64,000 bases of DNA. Source: Corynebacterium sp. Its GTDB lineage: Bacteria; Actinomycetota; Actinomycetes; Mycobacteriales; Mycobacteriaceae. Both the position numbers and the translations under genes were made by a program. The DNA is taken from contig NZ_JAUNLP010000004.1 of assembly GCF_030532195.1 (NCBI RefSeq), positions 124,001 to 188,000 of the forward strand. Reading direction: 5' to 3'. How positions within the stretch are numbered: position 1 is the first letter of the stretch; each line of letters starts with the position of its first letter. Below the pieces are notes generated by a model. The model saw nothing but the letters and a program-made list of their open reading frames with translations, was not told the DNA's origin and ran no database searches. Shown in pieces: positions 47,656 through 56,021 of the stretch.

Positions 47656-47716
47656 TGCCAGTGTTTATGGCACTATAGCGGCGAAATTCAAGCCGAAAGT
47701 GCCATAAACACTGGCA
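47656..47716 (-). terminator. large hairpin (perfect 19-bp inverted repeat), probable terminator of the M23 gene
   Basis: Arms at 47656-47674 and 47698-47716 are perfect complements (TGCCAGTGTTTATGGCACT); an inner CGGC/GCCG pair extends the structure. On the minus strand it starts 15 bp after the M23 stop and is followed by GTTTCTTTTTC. Confidence 0.65.
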
Positions 47717-47730
47717 ATTTGTTGCGTGAT

Positions 47731-48438
47731 TTAGTTGATGCTCAGACCGCGCTCGAGGAACCATGCCACCGGGTCAACCGGGGTGGTGCCATCTGGGTGG
47801 ATTTCAAAGTGCAGGTGAGTGCCGGTGGAGAAACCGCGGTTGCCCATGCCAGCAATGACTTGGCCAGCGCGAACAGCCTCGCCAACAGCGACGTAGATGG
47901 ACTCGATGTGGCCGTACACGGACACGGAACCGTCATCGTGGCGGACACGAATCCACTGACCGTAGCCCTGAGCCGGGCCGGCATCGATAACAGTGCCGTC
48001 CATCACGGACATGATTGGAGTGTTGGTGACGTTGGCAATGTCAACGCCGTAGTGGAATGTGCCCCAGCGTGCCGCAAAGGGAGAGGTGAACACACCGACG
48101 GTTGGAATGGACAGCTTCGGTGCGCGAGCAGCCAGGTCGCGAGCAATGCGTTCCTGGTTGTACTGCAGCGCGGTAGCCAGCTGAGTGCTCAGGTTGGTGT
48201 TCGGGTTGAAAGCGCTGGAGGCCAGCACCATAGGTGCATTGTCCTTCGGCTGGGCAGCGCGCGTCTGAGTAGAAGCGGAGTGCTCCGGTGCCTTGTCGTC
48301 GTTCTCTGCTGCGTGGGCGACGGCGTTGGAAGAGGCGATAGTGGACGCAGAAAGTGCGACCAGTGCCGCACGTGAAGTTGCGGACACCTCTACCTTGCGG
48401 TGCTTGCCGCCTCCGCGACGAGCATTGAAAAACGTCAC
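47731..48438 (-). CDS. M23 family metallopeptidase (peptidoglycan endopeptidase)
   Basis: The product is a 235-residue exported lysostaphin/LytM-type peptidase. A basic N-terminus and hydrophobic stretch (about 25-43) end in NAVAHA-AEN, a plausible signal cleavage site. The C-terminal M23 domain binds zinc through HYGVDIA and HLHFEIH, with VYGHIESI as the third motif; all key His/Asp residues are present. It is expected to cleave peptidoglycan cross-links at growth or division. GTG at 48438 is chosen because GGGGAG lies 6 nt upstream; the frame extends 28 codons further without a site. An MtrA-like repeat lies at 48542. Confidence 0.9.
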   Translation of the reverse strand: MTFFNARRGGGKHRKVEVSATSRAALVALSASTIASSNAVAHAAENDDKAPEHSASTQTRAAQPKDNAPMVLASSAFNPNTNLSTQLATALQYNQERIARDLAARAPKLSIPTVGVFTSPFAARWGTFHYGVDIANVTNTPIMSVMDGTVIDAGPAQGYGQWIRVRHDDGSVSVYGHIESIYVAVGEAVRAGQVIAGMGNRGFSTGTHLHFEIHPDGTTPVDPVAWFLERGLSIN

Positions 48439-48541
48439 TTCATTCTCCCCGACATCAAGCTTTTGTAATCCAACTGTTATGCAACTTCCGTAGATAATAA
48501 CGGTTCTATATACCGGTGGCAACTTAAAATTGTGAATATGG

Positions 48542-48557
48542 TTTACCGTTTGGTTAC
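48542..48557 (-). promoter_or_regulatory. possible MtrA-type direct repeat upstream of the M23 gene
   Basis: On the minus strand GTAAC-N6-GTAAA resembles the GTAAC-N6-GTAAC repeat described for the actinobacterial regulator MtrA, which controls cell-wall hydrolases. It lies about 105 bp before the M23 start. One half is imperfect. Confidence 0.35.
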
Positions 48558-48635
48558 CTTTTGTTCACAGGGCGGTGGCTGTTTGGCCGGGTCGGCTGAG
48601 TTTCACAGTGAGCAGTGAATGACGCTAATGCCTTT

Positions 48636-48653
48636 CTATATGAGGTTATATAG
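48636..48653. repeat. inverted repeat CTATAT-N6-ATATAG
   Basis: A perfect 6-bp palindrome; the same half-sites recur with a 4-bp spacer at 48834-48849. Confidence 0.6.
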
Positions 48654-48665
48654 GGCTTCAGAGCA

Positions 48666-48690
48666 AGTGGCCCCAGATAATAGGGGCACT
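48666..48690. repeat. GC hairpin AGTGGCCCC-N8-GGGGCACT
   Basis: An 8-bp stem with one bulged G and an AT-rich loop. Confidence 0.5.
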
Positions 48691-48692
48691 GA

Positions 48693-48715
48693 AATATATT
48701 GCGAATATATTGCGA
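48693..48715. repeat. tandem duplication, 11-bp period
   Basis: AATATATTGCGA occurs twice, sharing one base. Confidence 0.6.
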
Positions 48716-48726
48716 AGAATTTCGCC

Positions 48727-48750
48727 GTCATCCACCCCGTCATCCACCCC
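48727..48750. repeat. tandem duplication, 12-bp unit
   Basis: GTCATCCACCCC occurs twice in exact tandem. Confidence 0.7.
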
Positions 48751-48833
48751 ATCCTCCAGATGATACGGAAAACGGTTCCGAACGCGGTGACGGGAAACTA
48801 CTGGGAAAACTATTCACCGCTGTATATATGGCA

Positions 48834-48849
48834 CTATATGGCGATATAG
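48834..48849. repeat. inverted repeat CTATAT-N4-ATATAG
   Basis: Second copy of the palindrome at 48636, 48 bp before the proposed DUF6350 start. Confidence 0.6.
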
Positions 48850-48896
48850 CTTTAGTAACGGCTTGCACGACCAGTCTTGGGAAGGACAATGTCACT

Positions 48897-50513
48897 GTGA
48901 AAGGCGCGGACTCTCGAAGGGGCACCTCCGGTAGCGATCGAAACCGGCGAAGTCGCACCGGCACTGGTGCAGGCGCCGCCAGCAGCACCCGTAGCCGGGG
49001 CAGCGGACGGGCAGCTCGTGCATGGCAGAATTCACAACCCAGTCAGGGGGCTGCAACTGGCTCGAAAGGGTCGGGGAGTAGCCGAGCTGCTTCTGGAAGG
49101 ACGGGGGCAAAGGGCTCCGGGACGTCGTCACGCATGAGCGCGCTGCCCGGTATCAGCCGTTTCATGAACTCGCCGCGCGTGCGTCGGTTCGGGCTGTCGG
49201 TGCTGGGGTCGTACGGTGTCGTACTGCTGTTCATCATCTCGGTGGCGCTGATTGGCGTCATCGTCAGCGGCGCGGGCATGTCGCCGCTGCCCGCAAGCAT
49301 CGCGTCGCTGTGGATGATGTTCAACCTCGCACCGTTCCGCTTCAACGGCACGACGTTGGGGCTAACGCCTGCGCTGCCGGCGGTGCTGATGGTCGGATTC
49401 ATCGCGTGGCGCGTGCGTCGCGAGGTCGCCGACCGCATCAGCATCAAGGACGTCCGTGCGCTGGTCGGCGCCTATCTGTTAACGCCGGTGGTGCTCACCA
49501 TCATCGCGTGGCTCATGCTTTACGACGCATCCAAGGTGTTTCCCCGCGTTCAAACACCAAGTTTCGGTCTTGCGATTGCAGCCAGCCTGCTAGTCAATCT
49601 GGTTGCGCTGGTGCTGGGCATGGGGCAGCGACTAATCCGCGCACTGCTGGTGCGTCGTCGACTGCCGGAGTGGCTGCTGGGGTCGGCACGCCTGGCCGGC
49701 AGCTATGTTGCTTGGCTGTGGCTGGTCGGCGCAGTAGTAACCGTGGCGTCACTGATTTGGCATTACGAGCTGCTGTCGCAGACCTATGCCATTACCGACA
49801 CCACTGGTGATGCCATTGCGGTAACTGGCTTGTCGCTGTTGTACGTGCCGAACATTGCGTTCGGTGCGCTCGGCGTGCTGGTCGGTGGTCATTCGTCCTT
49901 TGGTCCTGCTGAAGTGGGGCTCTTTGCGGTCCACCCAGCGCAGCTGCCGCCGCTGCCGATTCTTGCCGCGATGCCACAGTCGCTGCAGCACTGGGCTTTT
50001 GGTGTGCTGATTGTGCTGCCAGCCGCGGTTGCAGTGTGGCGCGTGGTGAAGTTCCTGAAGTCCACCACGGCCAAACGGCCGTACCTGGTCGTGGTCGTCG
50101 CTGCGGTGTGGTCAGCGCTGTTCCTCATGGCTCTGGCGTGGCTGATGGGTGGCGAGGTCGGAGTCTTCGGCTGGGCCGGTGCATCGTGGTGGTTGACAGG
50201 GCTGCTGGGCTCGATGTGGTTGGTCGTGCCGGGAGCCATCGTGGTGGTGGCAATGACTGGACTGCCGTCGGCTGGTGGCTACCAGCAGGTGCCAAAGGTT
50301 CGTGCTGAGAAGTTCCCGCCGAAGACTGAACAGGGTGCTGCCACCGAGGATGATTCCGCCGAGGATGATTCCGCCGATAACTCCGAAGGTACCGAGGAGG
50401 AACCGGAGGAGGTGGTCGACGGGGAAGTGGTGTCGACATCTGAGGGCGACCAGGATGAGGAAGAGGCGGACAACGAACCGTCGCAAAGCGAGGAAGAAAG
50501 CAAAGACAGTTAG
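48897..50513 (+). CDS. DUF6350 family integral membrane protein
   Basis: The product has 538 residues. A basic Ser/Gly/Arg-rich cytosolic N-terminus (about 1-90) precedes eight to ten membrane helices (about 100-460) with SWWLTGLLGSMWLVVPGAIVV, and a strongly acidic C-terminal tail (about 480-538, many Glu/Asp). This matches the DUF6350 family commonly found before purN in corynebacteria; in mycobacteria the related PerM is linked to cell division (family knowledge, not shown here). The GTG at 48897 follows GGAAGGAC by 11 nt; ATG at 49134 (MSALPGISRF) is a possible shorter start. Confidence 0.82.
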   Translation: MKGADSRRGTSGSDRNRRSRTGTGAGAASSTRSRGSGRAARAWQNSQPSQGAATGSKGSGSSRAASGRTGAKGSGTSSRMSALPGISRFMNSPRVRRFGLSVLGSYGVVLLFIISVALIGVIVSGAGMSPLPASIASLWMMFNLAPFRFNGTTLGLTPALPAVLMVGFIAWRVRREVADRISIKDVRALVGAYLLTPVVLTIIAWLMLYDASKVFPRVQTPSFGLAIAASLLVNLVALVLGMGQRLIRALLVRRRLPEWLLGSARLAGSYVAWLWLVGAVVTVASLIWHYELLSQTYAITDTTGDAIAVTGLSLLYVPNIAFGALGVLVGGHSSFGPAEVGLFAVHPAQLPPLPILAAMPQSLQHWAFGVLIVLPAAVAVWRVVKFLKSTTAKRPYLVVVVAAVWSALFLMALAWLMGGEVGVFGWAGASWWLTGLLGSMWLVVPGAIVVVAMTGLPSAGGYQQVPKVRAEKFPPKTEQGAATEDDSAEDDSADNSEGTEEEPEEVVDGEVVSTSEGDQDEEEADNEPSQSEEESKDS

Positions 50514-50557
50514 CCACAACTTAGGGGTCCGGAATTTGGGCTCCATGAGTGGCTAGG

Positions 50558-50563
50558 TATGCT
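50558..50563 (+). promoter_or_regulatory. -10 hexamer, leaderless promoter of purNH
   Basis: TATGCT followed by 7 nt and GTG at 50571; the hexamer overlaps the in-frame ATG at 50559, arguing against that start. Confidence 0.45.
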
Positions 50564-50570
50564 AAACGCC

Positions 50571-51224
50571 GTGACTGAAGCACAGCCCGTCGCAGATTTT
50601 CCGCACAATAATTCCGCTAACCAGCAGATTCGCATCGTGGTCCTCGCCTCCGGTGTGGGCTCGCTGCTGCAATCGATGTTGGAGTTGCTCGATAAGGACA
50701 AGGTTCAGATTGTCGCGGTCGGGTCGGACAAGGATTGTCCGGCACTAGAAAGGGCTCAAAAGCTAAGCATCCCAACCTTCCAGGTTTCCTTCGACGAAGA
50801 GGCGAAGAAGGACCGGCAGGGCTGGGATGCTCGTGTTTTGGAGGCCGTAAATAGCTTTTCGCCGGACATCGTTGTCTCGGCGGGTTTCATGCGCATTCTC
50901 GGGCCGTCCTTTGTGGATGCCTACAAGAATCGCATCATCAATACGCACCCAGCGCTGCTGCCGTCCTTCCCCGGAGCGCATGCAGTACCGGATGCGCTTG
51001 ACTACGGGGTGAAAGTCACCGGCACGACCGTGCATATAGTTGATAATGGAGTGGACACCGGGCCGATTCTGGCGCAGCAGCCAGTGGCCGTCGAAGACGA
51101 CGACACGGTGGAGACCCTGCACGAACGAATCAAGGTTGTCGAACGCCGACTCCTGGTTGATGTATTGCACTCGATTGCCGATCACGGAATTGAGCGTGAC
51201 GGACGAAAGGCTTATCTGAAATGA
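50571..51224 (+). CDS. purN: phosphoribosylglycinamide formyltransferase PurN
   Basis: This 217-residue enzyme formylates GAR with 10-formyl-THF in purine synthesis. Motifs are [53 protein letters not shown] (catalytic Asn/His) and [16 protein letters not shown]. The nucleotide loop reads GVGSLLQ rather than the common GSGSNLQ. GTG at 50571 is preferred from the promoter position. Its stop overlaps the purH ATG (ATGA), so the pair is coupled. Confidence 0.94.
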   Translation: MTEAQPVADFPHNNSANQQIRIVVLASGVGSLLQSMLELLDKDKVQIVAVGSDKDCPALERAQKLSIPTFQVSFDEEAKKDRQGWDARVLEAVNSFSPDIVVSAGFMRILGPSFVDAYKNRIINTHPALLPSFPGAHAVPDALDYGVKVTGTTVHIVDNGVDTGPILAQQPVAVEDDDTVETLHERIKVVERRLLVDVLHSIADHGIERDGRKAYLK

Positions 51225-52765
51225 CCAACGACAGCACGCAGCGTAAACCCATCAAGCGCGCTTTGATTAGTGTCTACGACAAGACTGGGCTCGAGGAGCT
51301 GGCTCGCAACTTGCACGAGGCTGGCGTAGAAATCGTTTCCACCGGTTCCACCGCGGGCAAGATTTCTGCAGCCGGTGTCCCGGTCACCCCGGTTGAGGAC
51401 CTCACCGGTTTCCCGGAGTGTCTTGAAGGTCGTGTTAAGACGCTGCACCCGCGTGTTCACGCCGGCATTCTGGCTGATACTCGCAAGGAAGACCACCTGG
51501 CTCAGCTGAAGGAGCTCGGTGTTGAGGCCTTCCAGCTTGTTGTCGTTAACCTGTACCCGTTCCGCGAGACCGTCGCATCGGGCGCTACCTACGACGAGTG
51601 CGTTGAGCAGATCGACATCGGAGGCCCGTCCATGGTTCGCGCTGCAGCGAAGAACCATCCGTCGGTTGCCATCGTCGTCGACCCGGCTCGCTACAACGAT
51701 GTCACCGCTGCTGTGAAGGAGGGTGGTTTTACCCTCCAGCAGCGCAAGGAGCTGGCACGCGACGCATTCCTGCACACCGCGGATTACGACGCAGCTGTGT
51801 CCAACTGGTTTGTTGAGCAGCTCGGTGAGGATACCGATAAGGTCACCCCGCTGCGCTACGGCGAGAACTCCCACCAGAAAGCAACTCTGACCCGCATTGG
51901 CTCCAAGGGCCTGGCAAACGCCAAGCAGCTCAACGGCAAGGAGATGTCCTACAACAACTACCAGGACGCCGACGCCGCATGGCGTGCCGCCTGGGACCAC
52001 GAGCGTCCGTGCGTGGCCATCATCAAGCACGCTAACCCGTGCGGTATCGCTGTCTCCGACGAGTCCATCGCTGCAGCTCACCGCGCTGCTCACGCATGTG
52101 ACCCGATGTCCGCATTCGGTGGCGTCATCGCCGTCAACCGCGAGGTCTCCGTTGAGATGGCCGAGCAGGTCAAGGACATCTTCACCGAGGTCATCGTCGC
52201 TCCGTCCTACGAAGACGGCGCAATCGAGATCCTGAAGACTAAGAAGAACCTGCGCATCCTCGTCGCCGAGTACGAAGCACCGACCACCGAGAATAAGTTC
52301 ATCTCCGGCGGTCTGCTCACTCAGGACCCGGATACCTACCAGGCAGAAGGCGACAATCCGGAGAACTGGAAGCTTGCCACCGGCGAGGCTCTGTCCGCCG
52401 ATGAGCTCGCTGAGCTCGAGTTCGCATGGCGCTCTGTCCGTGCCGTGAAGTCCAACGCCATCCTGCTGGCCAAGGACAACGCCACCGTCGGCGTCGGTAT
52501 GGGCCAGGTCAACCGCGTGGACTCCGCAAAGCTCGCAGTCGAACGCGCAAATACGCTTGCCGACGGTAAGAACCGTACTAAGGGTGCCTACGCTGCATCC
52601 GATGCCTTTTTCCCATTTGCTGACGGCCTGCAAGTTCTCATCGATGCTGGTGTGAAGGCAGTGGTTCAGCCAGGTGGCTCCATCCGTGACGAAGAGGTCA
52701 TCGCTGCTGCCAAGGAAGCTGGCATCACCATGTACATGACTGGTACTCGCCACTTCTTCCACTAG
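51221..52765 (+). CDS. purH: bifunctional AICAR transformylase/IMP cyclohydrolase PurH
   Basis: This 514-residue enzyme completes IMP synthesis. The N-terminal MGS-like cyclohydrolase domain (about 1-150: [39 protein letters not shown]) is followed by the AICAR transformylase domain (about 190-514: [53 protein letters not shown]). Translationally coupled to purN; a strong terminator follows. Confidence 0.97.
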   Translation: MTNDSTQRKPIKRALISVYDKTGLEELARNLHEAGVEIVSTGSTAGKISAAGVPVTPVEDLTGFPECLEGRVKTLHPRVHAGILADTRKEDHLAQLKELGVEAFQLVVVNLYPFRETVASGATYDECVEQIDIGGPSMVRAAAKNHPSVAIVVDPARYNDVTAAVKEGGFTLQQRKELARDAFLHTADYDAAVSNWFVEQLGEDTDKVTPLRYGENSHQKATLTRIGSKGLANAKQLNGKEMSYNNYQDADAAWRAAWDHERPCVAIIKHANPCGIAVSDESIAAAHRAAHACDPMSAFGGVIAVNREVSVEMAEQVKDIFTEVIVAPSYEDGAIEILKTKKNLRILVAEYEAPTTENKFISGGLLTQDPDTYQAEGDNPENWKLATGEALSADELAELEFAWRSVRAVKSNAILLAKDNATVGVGMGQVNRVDSAKLAVERANTLADGKNRTKGAYAASDAFFPFADGLQVLIDAGVKAVVQPGGSIRDEEVIAAAKEAGITMYMTGTRHFFH

Positions 52766-52822
52766 TCCCCGGCTGAGGCTGGGAACCAGCCGCAGAGGTG
52801 TGTAGCTCGAAGTGAGCAAACG

Positions 52823-52859
52823 ACCGCCGAGATGCTTATTGCCATCTCGGCGGTTTTTG
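52823..52859 (+). terminator. Rho-independent terminator of purNH
   Basis: A perfect 11-bp stem (ACCGCCGAGAT and complement) with a 10-nt loop runs directly into TTTTTG. Confidence 0.9.
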
Positions 52860-52884
52860 TTGTCTTGGTGGTTGTGGCAGCTGC

Positions 52885-53874
52885 CTAGAAAAGGCGGCGA
52901 CCGCGCTGGCGCAATCTGATTACGGGATTTCGTTGCTGTGCGCCCAGTGCGATGACTGAGTTGGCGACGGTGCCTGCAATTTCCAAGTCGCGGTCAGTGG
53001 GCGGCTGCTTCGATACTTGCAGGTGAGGGCGCCATGCATTATTGGGATCCGGCTTACCAAGCTCAATGAGCCTGTTATTCGCGTAATCAATGTAGAAGCC
53101 GTGTGTGGCCATATATCTGTCCACGCCATTATCAAACTCATCACGGCGCCAGCCATCGTCGGCGACACGAAAAACATAAGGGCACCACCCGTAGCGGGAG
53201 GGGATGATGTAGCGGGTTTCGGGGCTGAGGCGCCAGTGACCGCGCGCTGAACTCCATACTTGGTCATAGGAATCTGACAGTGCCATTCCCAGACGCAGTC
53301 GCTGGTAGCGGTCTTCGTCTACCGGTACATCATCAACAATCGTGGTGAGCTCTTCGACGTTGGCAGCGTCGACAACATTGGCGCCCAACCAGGCCTCTTG
53401 GGCATCGGTGTAGGGGCCAGTCACATCCTTGTGAAACGACGATGGAATGACTTCCTCCGCACGTTTTGGAGCGCGTTGTCTAACGGCATATCCCCACAGG
53501 CGAGGCGGTCCCATTTTGAACAATACGACTGTTTCGGATGGCAGTTTGTCATGGACTTCCTTGCGCGTCATGTAGTTGCCCGAGAAGATTTTCTTCAATA
53601 CCTCGTTTGCAATTCGCGCTTCTTGAGCTTGTGCTGAGGAATTAACCATTCGAAATTCGCTGAGTTTCGCGCGCGTAAGGAGCTCAAGAATATCCGCAAT
53701 GTCGAAGTAGCCTGTCGTGGCAGCTGGGGAGTCTCCATCGAAAGCAGGGTGGTCGGCATAGCCTAGTTCGGTTGCGATTTCCCTTAATAAGTCGGGGGAG
53801 ATTGTTAGCCGATTGTGCGTGCCAATTAGCTCGGCAGCGTTGATTTCACGTGCGGTGTTACGTGGAGTATCCAA
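52885..53874 (-). CDS. hypothetical protein
   Basis: The product has 329 residues, soluble, not recognised. It contains ADILELLTRAKLSEFRMVNS, a helical segment EARIANEVLKKIFSGNYMTR and aromatic-rich SPETRYIIPSRYGWCPYVFRV. No signal peptide or membrane segment is seen; the C-terminus is basic (RLRQRGRRLF). The start is TTG at 53874 with AAGGAGA 4 nt upstream, which decides the start. Divergent from the membrane protein at 54187 and at the border of a segment with lower GC than its surroundings. No function can be proposed. Confidence 0.68.
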   Translation of the reverse strand: MDTPRNTAREINAAELIGTHNRLTISPDLLREIATELGYADHPAFDGDSPAATTGYFDIADILELLTRAKLSEFRMVNSSAQAQEARIANEVLKKIFSGNYMTRKEVHDKLPSETVVLFKMGPPRLWGYAVRQRAPKRAEEVIPSSFHKDVTGPYTDAQEAWLGANVVDAANVEELTTIVDDVPVDEDRYQRLRLGMALSDSYDQVWSSARGHWRLSPETRYIIPSRYGWCPYVFRVADDGWRRDEFDNGVDRYMATHGFYIDYANNRLIELGKPDPNNAWRPHLQVSKQPPTDRDLEIAGTVANSVIALGAQQRNPVIRLRQRGRRLF

Positions 53875-54186
53875 TGAGTCTCCTTATCATCCCCTAATCA
53901 CGGGGCGTTGTTGTTTGGATTATCGCCCAGTGGTGAAGCGTCCCACGAAACTCGCGTCCGAACGCCAAGGTGTGTGGTTTACAGGGGATATGCAGGATTC
54001 GCAGGCAGATATGGTATCCCAAACAAACTCAAAAATATGTAATGTTTGTGGTTTAAGCTTAACAGGCCTGTTCTAAATCTGCTGTATCAGCCCCGATGTC
54101 GATATAGGTGACGTAACGTTTATGGCGCAATCATTACGGGTAGCAGATTTGCCGCGTCTTGCGCACAGAAACGAATAGGAGAATTG
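53875..54186. other. divergent intergenic region, no gene seen
   Basis: These 312 bp lie between divergent starts and are relatively AT-rich, with TTAAGCTTAA at about 54053-54062. An 87-codon frame at 53813-54076 overlaps the divergent start and looks random. Promoters must lie here but none is clear. Confidence 0.5.
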
Positions 54187-55203
54187 ATGGACCCGTCTGA
54201 TCAATGGGGCTACCGCGACCAGTGGGGCGAATCGGAGAACTCATCTAGTCGTGGCGAAGGTACCAATGGTGAAGGCGTTATCGGCGACAATGGCACCGGC
54301 CGAGGAACGCCGAAGACCAACCAGTCTTCGACAAAGAAGGTGCTAATCGCAGTTGCGGTTATTGCTGTACTTGCGGTTTTGGGTGGCGGTGGCTGGTATC
54401 TCGGTCAACGTAATTCTTCATCTGATGAGCAAGCCTCGCAGCAGCCGACTCCAACGGTTCCTTCAAACGTGGCCCGCACAACTGACTCTGGGGACAATAC
54501 GTCCTCAGAAGAGGCGACGCGTCAACGTGAAGAACAGCCGACCACCAGCAAGGGATCCTGTGAACAGGCAAAAAGTAACTCTGGAATGCATAGCCCCGTA
54601 GCTCATTTTTGTGATGGGCAGTGGGCGTTACTCGGCGACTACGGCACAGATCATATCGACCTGCTCTATTGGATGGGGGATGCGTGGGGCACGTACGAAA
54701 GTGACGGTTACCACTCCGATGGGGCGCGGGGAGAATGTTATGACCGAGATAAGTTAGCTGATGTAAAGGCGCCTATCGAGCTAAGAGACCTGATGTATCA
54801 GAAAACTCTTCTGTGTCATCAGGATTTACCAACGACTGACGAAGACTCATCCACAAACTCAACCTCTGATGACAATTGGGGGCGTTATGGACCTGATGGT
54901 GATTGGCTGCCGTGGGCAAAATGCGACGGAGACAGCTACGCCTTGATTGTCGATTCCGTATTGGTTGCACCAGGCGAAGAACCATATGACCCAGTGAATG
55001 AGAGCCTCGATGCGCACCCCGGCTCAATATCCACGTATCCCGGAACATGTGATGCATTTCGCGCAAAGGCTGACGGAATGACCGTCTATCCCATCTACAT
55101 CGACTACGGGGATGATCTCGCCGGAGCATGTGCCGCTGAAGCCCGCGGCGAAGGTCAAGTGCGCAAGTTACAGCGGGTCGCGGACTACAACAGTCCCTGC
55201 TAG
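54187..55203 (+). CDS. membrane-anchored extracellular protein
   Basis: The product has 338 residues. An acidic cytosolic N-terminus (about 1-48) is followed by one membrane helix (KKVLIAVAVIAVLAVLGGG, about 49-70), a Ser/Thr/Gln linker (about 75-120) and an extracellular part of about 215 residues with eight cysteines, likely disulfide-bonded. Two similar modules may be present (FCDGQWALLGDYGTDHIDLL and WLPWAKCDGDSYALIVDSVL). ATG at 54187 is preferred over TTG at 54184 because AGGAG lies 5 nt upstream of it. First of a three-gene surface cluster. Function unknown. Confidence 0.72.
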   Translation: MDPSDQWGYRDQWGESENSSSRGEGTNGEGVIGDNGTGRGTPKTNQSSTKKVLIAVAVIAVLAVLGGGGWYLGQRNSSSDEQASQQPTPTVPSNVARTTDSGDNTSSEEATRQREEQPTTSKGSCEQAKSNSGMHSPVAHFCDGQWALLGDYGTDHIDLLYWMGDAWGTYESDGYHSDGARGECYDRDKLADVKAPIELRDLMYQKTLLCHQDLPTTDEDSSTNSTSDDNWGRYGPDGDWLPWAKCDGDSYALIVDSVLVAPGEEPYDPVNESLDAHPGSISTYPGTCDAFRAKADGMTVYPIYIDYGDDLAGACAAEARGEGQVRKLQRVADYNSPC

Positions 55204-55226
55204 CAACGCTAACTGAAAGGAACAAC

Positions 55227-56021
55227 ATGGCTCATTACGACATTTACGAAGATCTCGGATTAGACCGTTCGCTGGAGTCTGGGAAAATCACCAAAATTTT
55301 GGACGAGCGTCTAGCCGCTACGCCGTCCGGCAACGTAGCTGATCTGGATCGGTTGAAAACGGCTCGCAAACTATTTGAAGATGACACACGCCGCGTGGCA
55401 TACGATAAGGCTCTCGCTGATCCAACGAGCCCAGAAATCACTATTGGTCGCTTCCGAGCTTTTGCTGATGGCACATTTTCGGACACCACGGCCCGTAAGC
55501 CGCAATCAACCACATCAGTCAGCCGCCACGAGGCGACGACTTCGGGCGTCACGACGAGCAATTCTTCGGCATCCCATAGAGCGTCCACTCCGACAAACAT
55601 GTCGTGGGCTGAGTCGGATGTACATGGGCCTGTTAGCCAGCAGTCACCGTCACACAGCGTTGGCTATTCGGGATATTCGCCTACGGCTGCGCACGCACCG
55701 TCCTCTCAGTCCACTTCAGGAGCACCGAATCCAACCGGCTTTGACCTGCGCTCTTTGGCAGTTTCCCCAAATCGCAAGCGTACCGAATCACTCATGTGGC
55801 TAATTGGCTGGATGCTCATTTTGTTGGGATGGCTTGTCTTGTTGGGCTATTTAGTTTTTGACAGGGGCGGTTCCAGCGAAGGGTTATTCGCAAGTATTGA
55901 GCGTGCTTCAGTTCTTGGTTTCCTAGTTAGTTTTGTCATCTTTCACACCGCGGGAATGCTCGTGACCTTGAACTCCATCTGGCACCTTCGCGTTTACTAC
56001 GGACGGAAGATTGGACTATGA
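55227..56021 (+). CDS. membrane protein with a J-domain-like N-terminus (second copy)
   Basis: The product has 264 residues. Residues 1-80 (MAHYDIYEDLGLDRSLESGK, then LFEDDTRRVAYDKALADP) resemble a DnaJ domain but have no HPD. Ser/Thr/Pro-rich residues 85-180 follow, then two hydrophobic helices (about 192-212 and 222-250). It is a diverged relative of the 17999-18949 product, which has more helices. GAAAGGAAC precedes the ATG. The last 4 nt overlap the lipoprotein pseudogene start (ATGA), so the two were coupled. Function unknown. Confidence 0.72.
   Translation: MAHYDIYEDLGLDRSLESGKITKILDERLAATPSGNVADLDRLKTARKLFEDDTRRVAYDKALADPTSPEITIGRFRAFADGTFSDTTARKPQSTTSVSRHEATTSGVTTSNSSASHRASTPTNMSWAESDVHGPVSQQSPSHSVGYSGYSPTAAHAPSSQSTSGAPNPTGFDLRSLAVSPNRKRTESLMWLIGWMLILLGWLVLLGYLVFDRGGSSEGLFASIERASVLGFLVSFVIFHTAGMLVTLNSIWHLRVYYGRKIGL

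Larger units (their letters stand above)
48439..48896. other. 458-bp repeat-rich intergenic region between the M23 and DUF6350 genes
   Basis: No credible gene is seen. The region is AT-richer than its surroundings and holds a possible MtrA site, two CTATAT...ATATAG palindromes (48636-48653, 48834-48849), a GC hairpin (48666-48690) and two short tandem duplications (48693-48715, 48727-48750). It must also hold the divergent promoters. Confidence 0.6.

Noticed and set aside
48439..48600. Cyclic di-AMP (ydaO-type) riboswitch before the M23 gene
   Set aside because: Such elements occur before actinobacterial wall-hydrolase genes, but I could not recognise the conserved core here.
48727..48750. 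Tandem 12-bp repeat as a CRISPR or VNTR
   Set aside because: Only two adjacent copies without spacers; no cas genes in the window.
51212..52819. A 535-codon open frame antisense to purH
   Set aside because: It resembles no protein family and fully overlaps the well-supported purH.
53813..54076. 87-codon frame in the divergent spacer
   Set aside because: It overlaps the start of the 52885-53874 gene antisense and has random composition.
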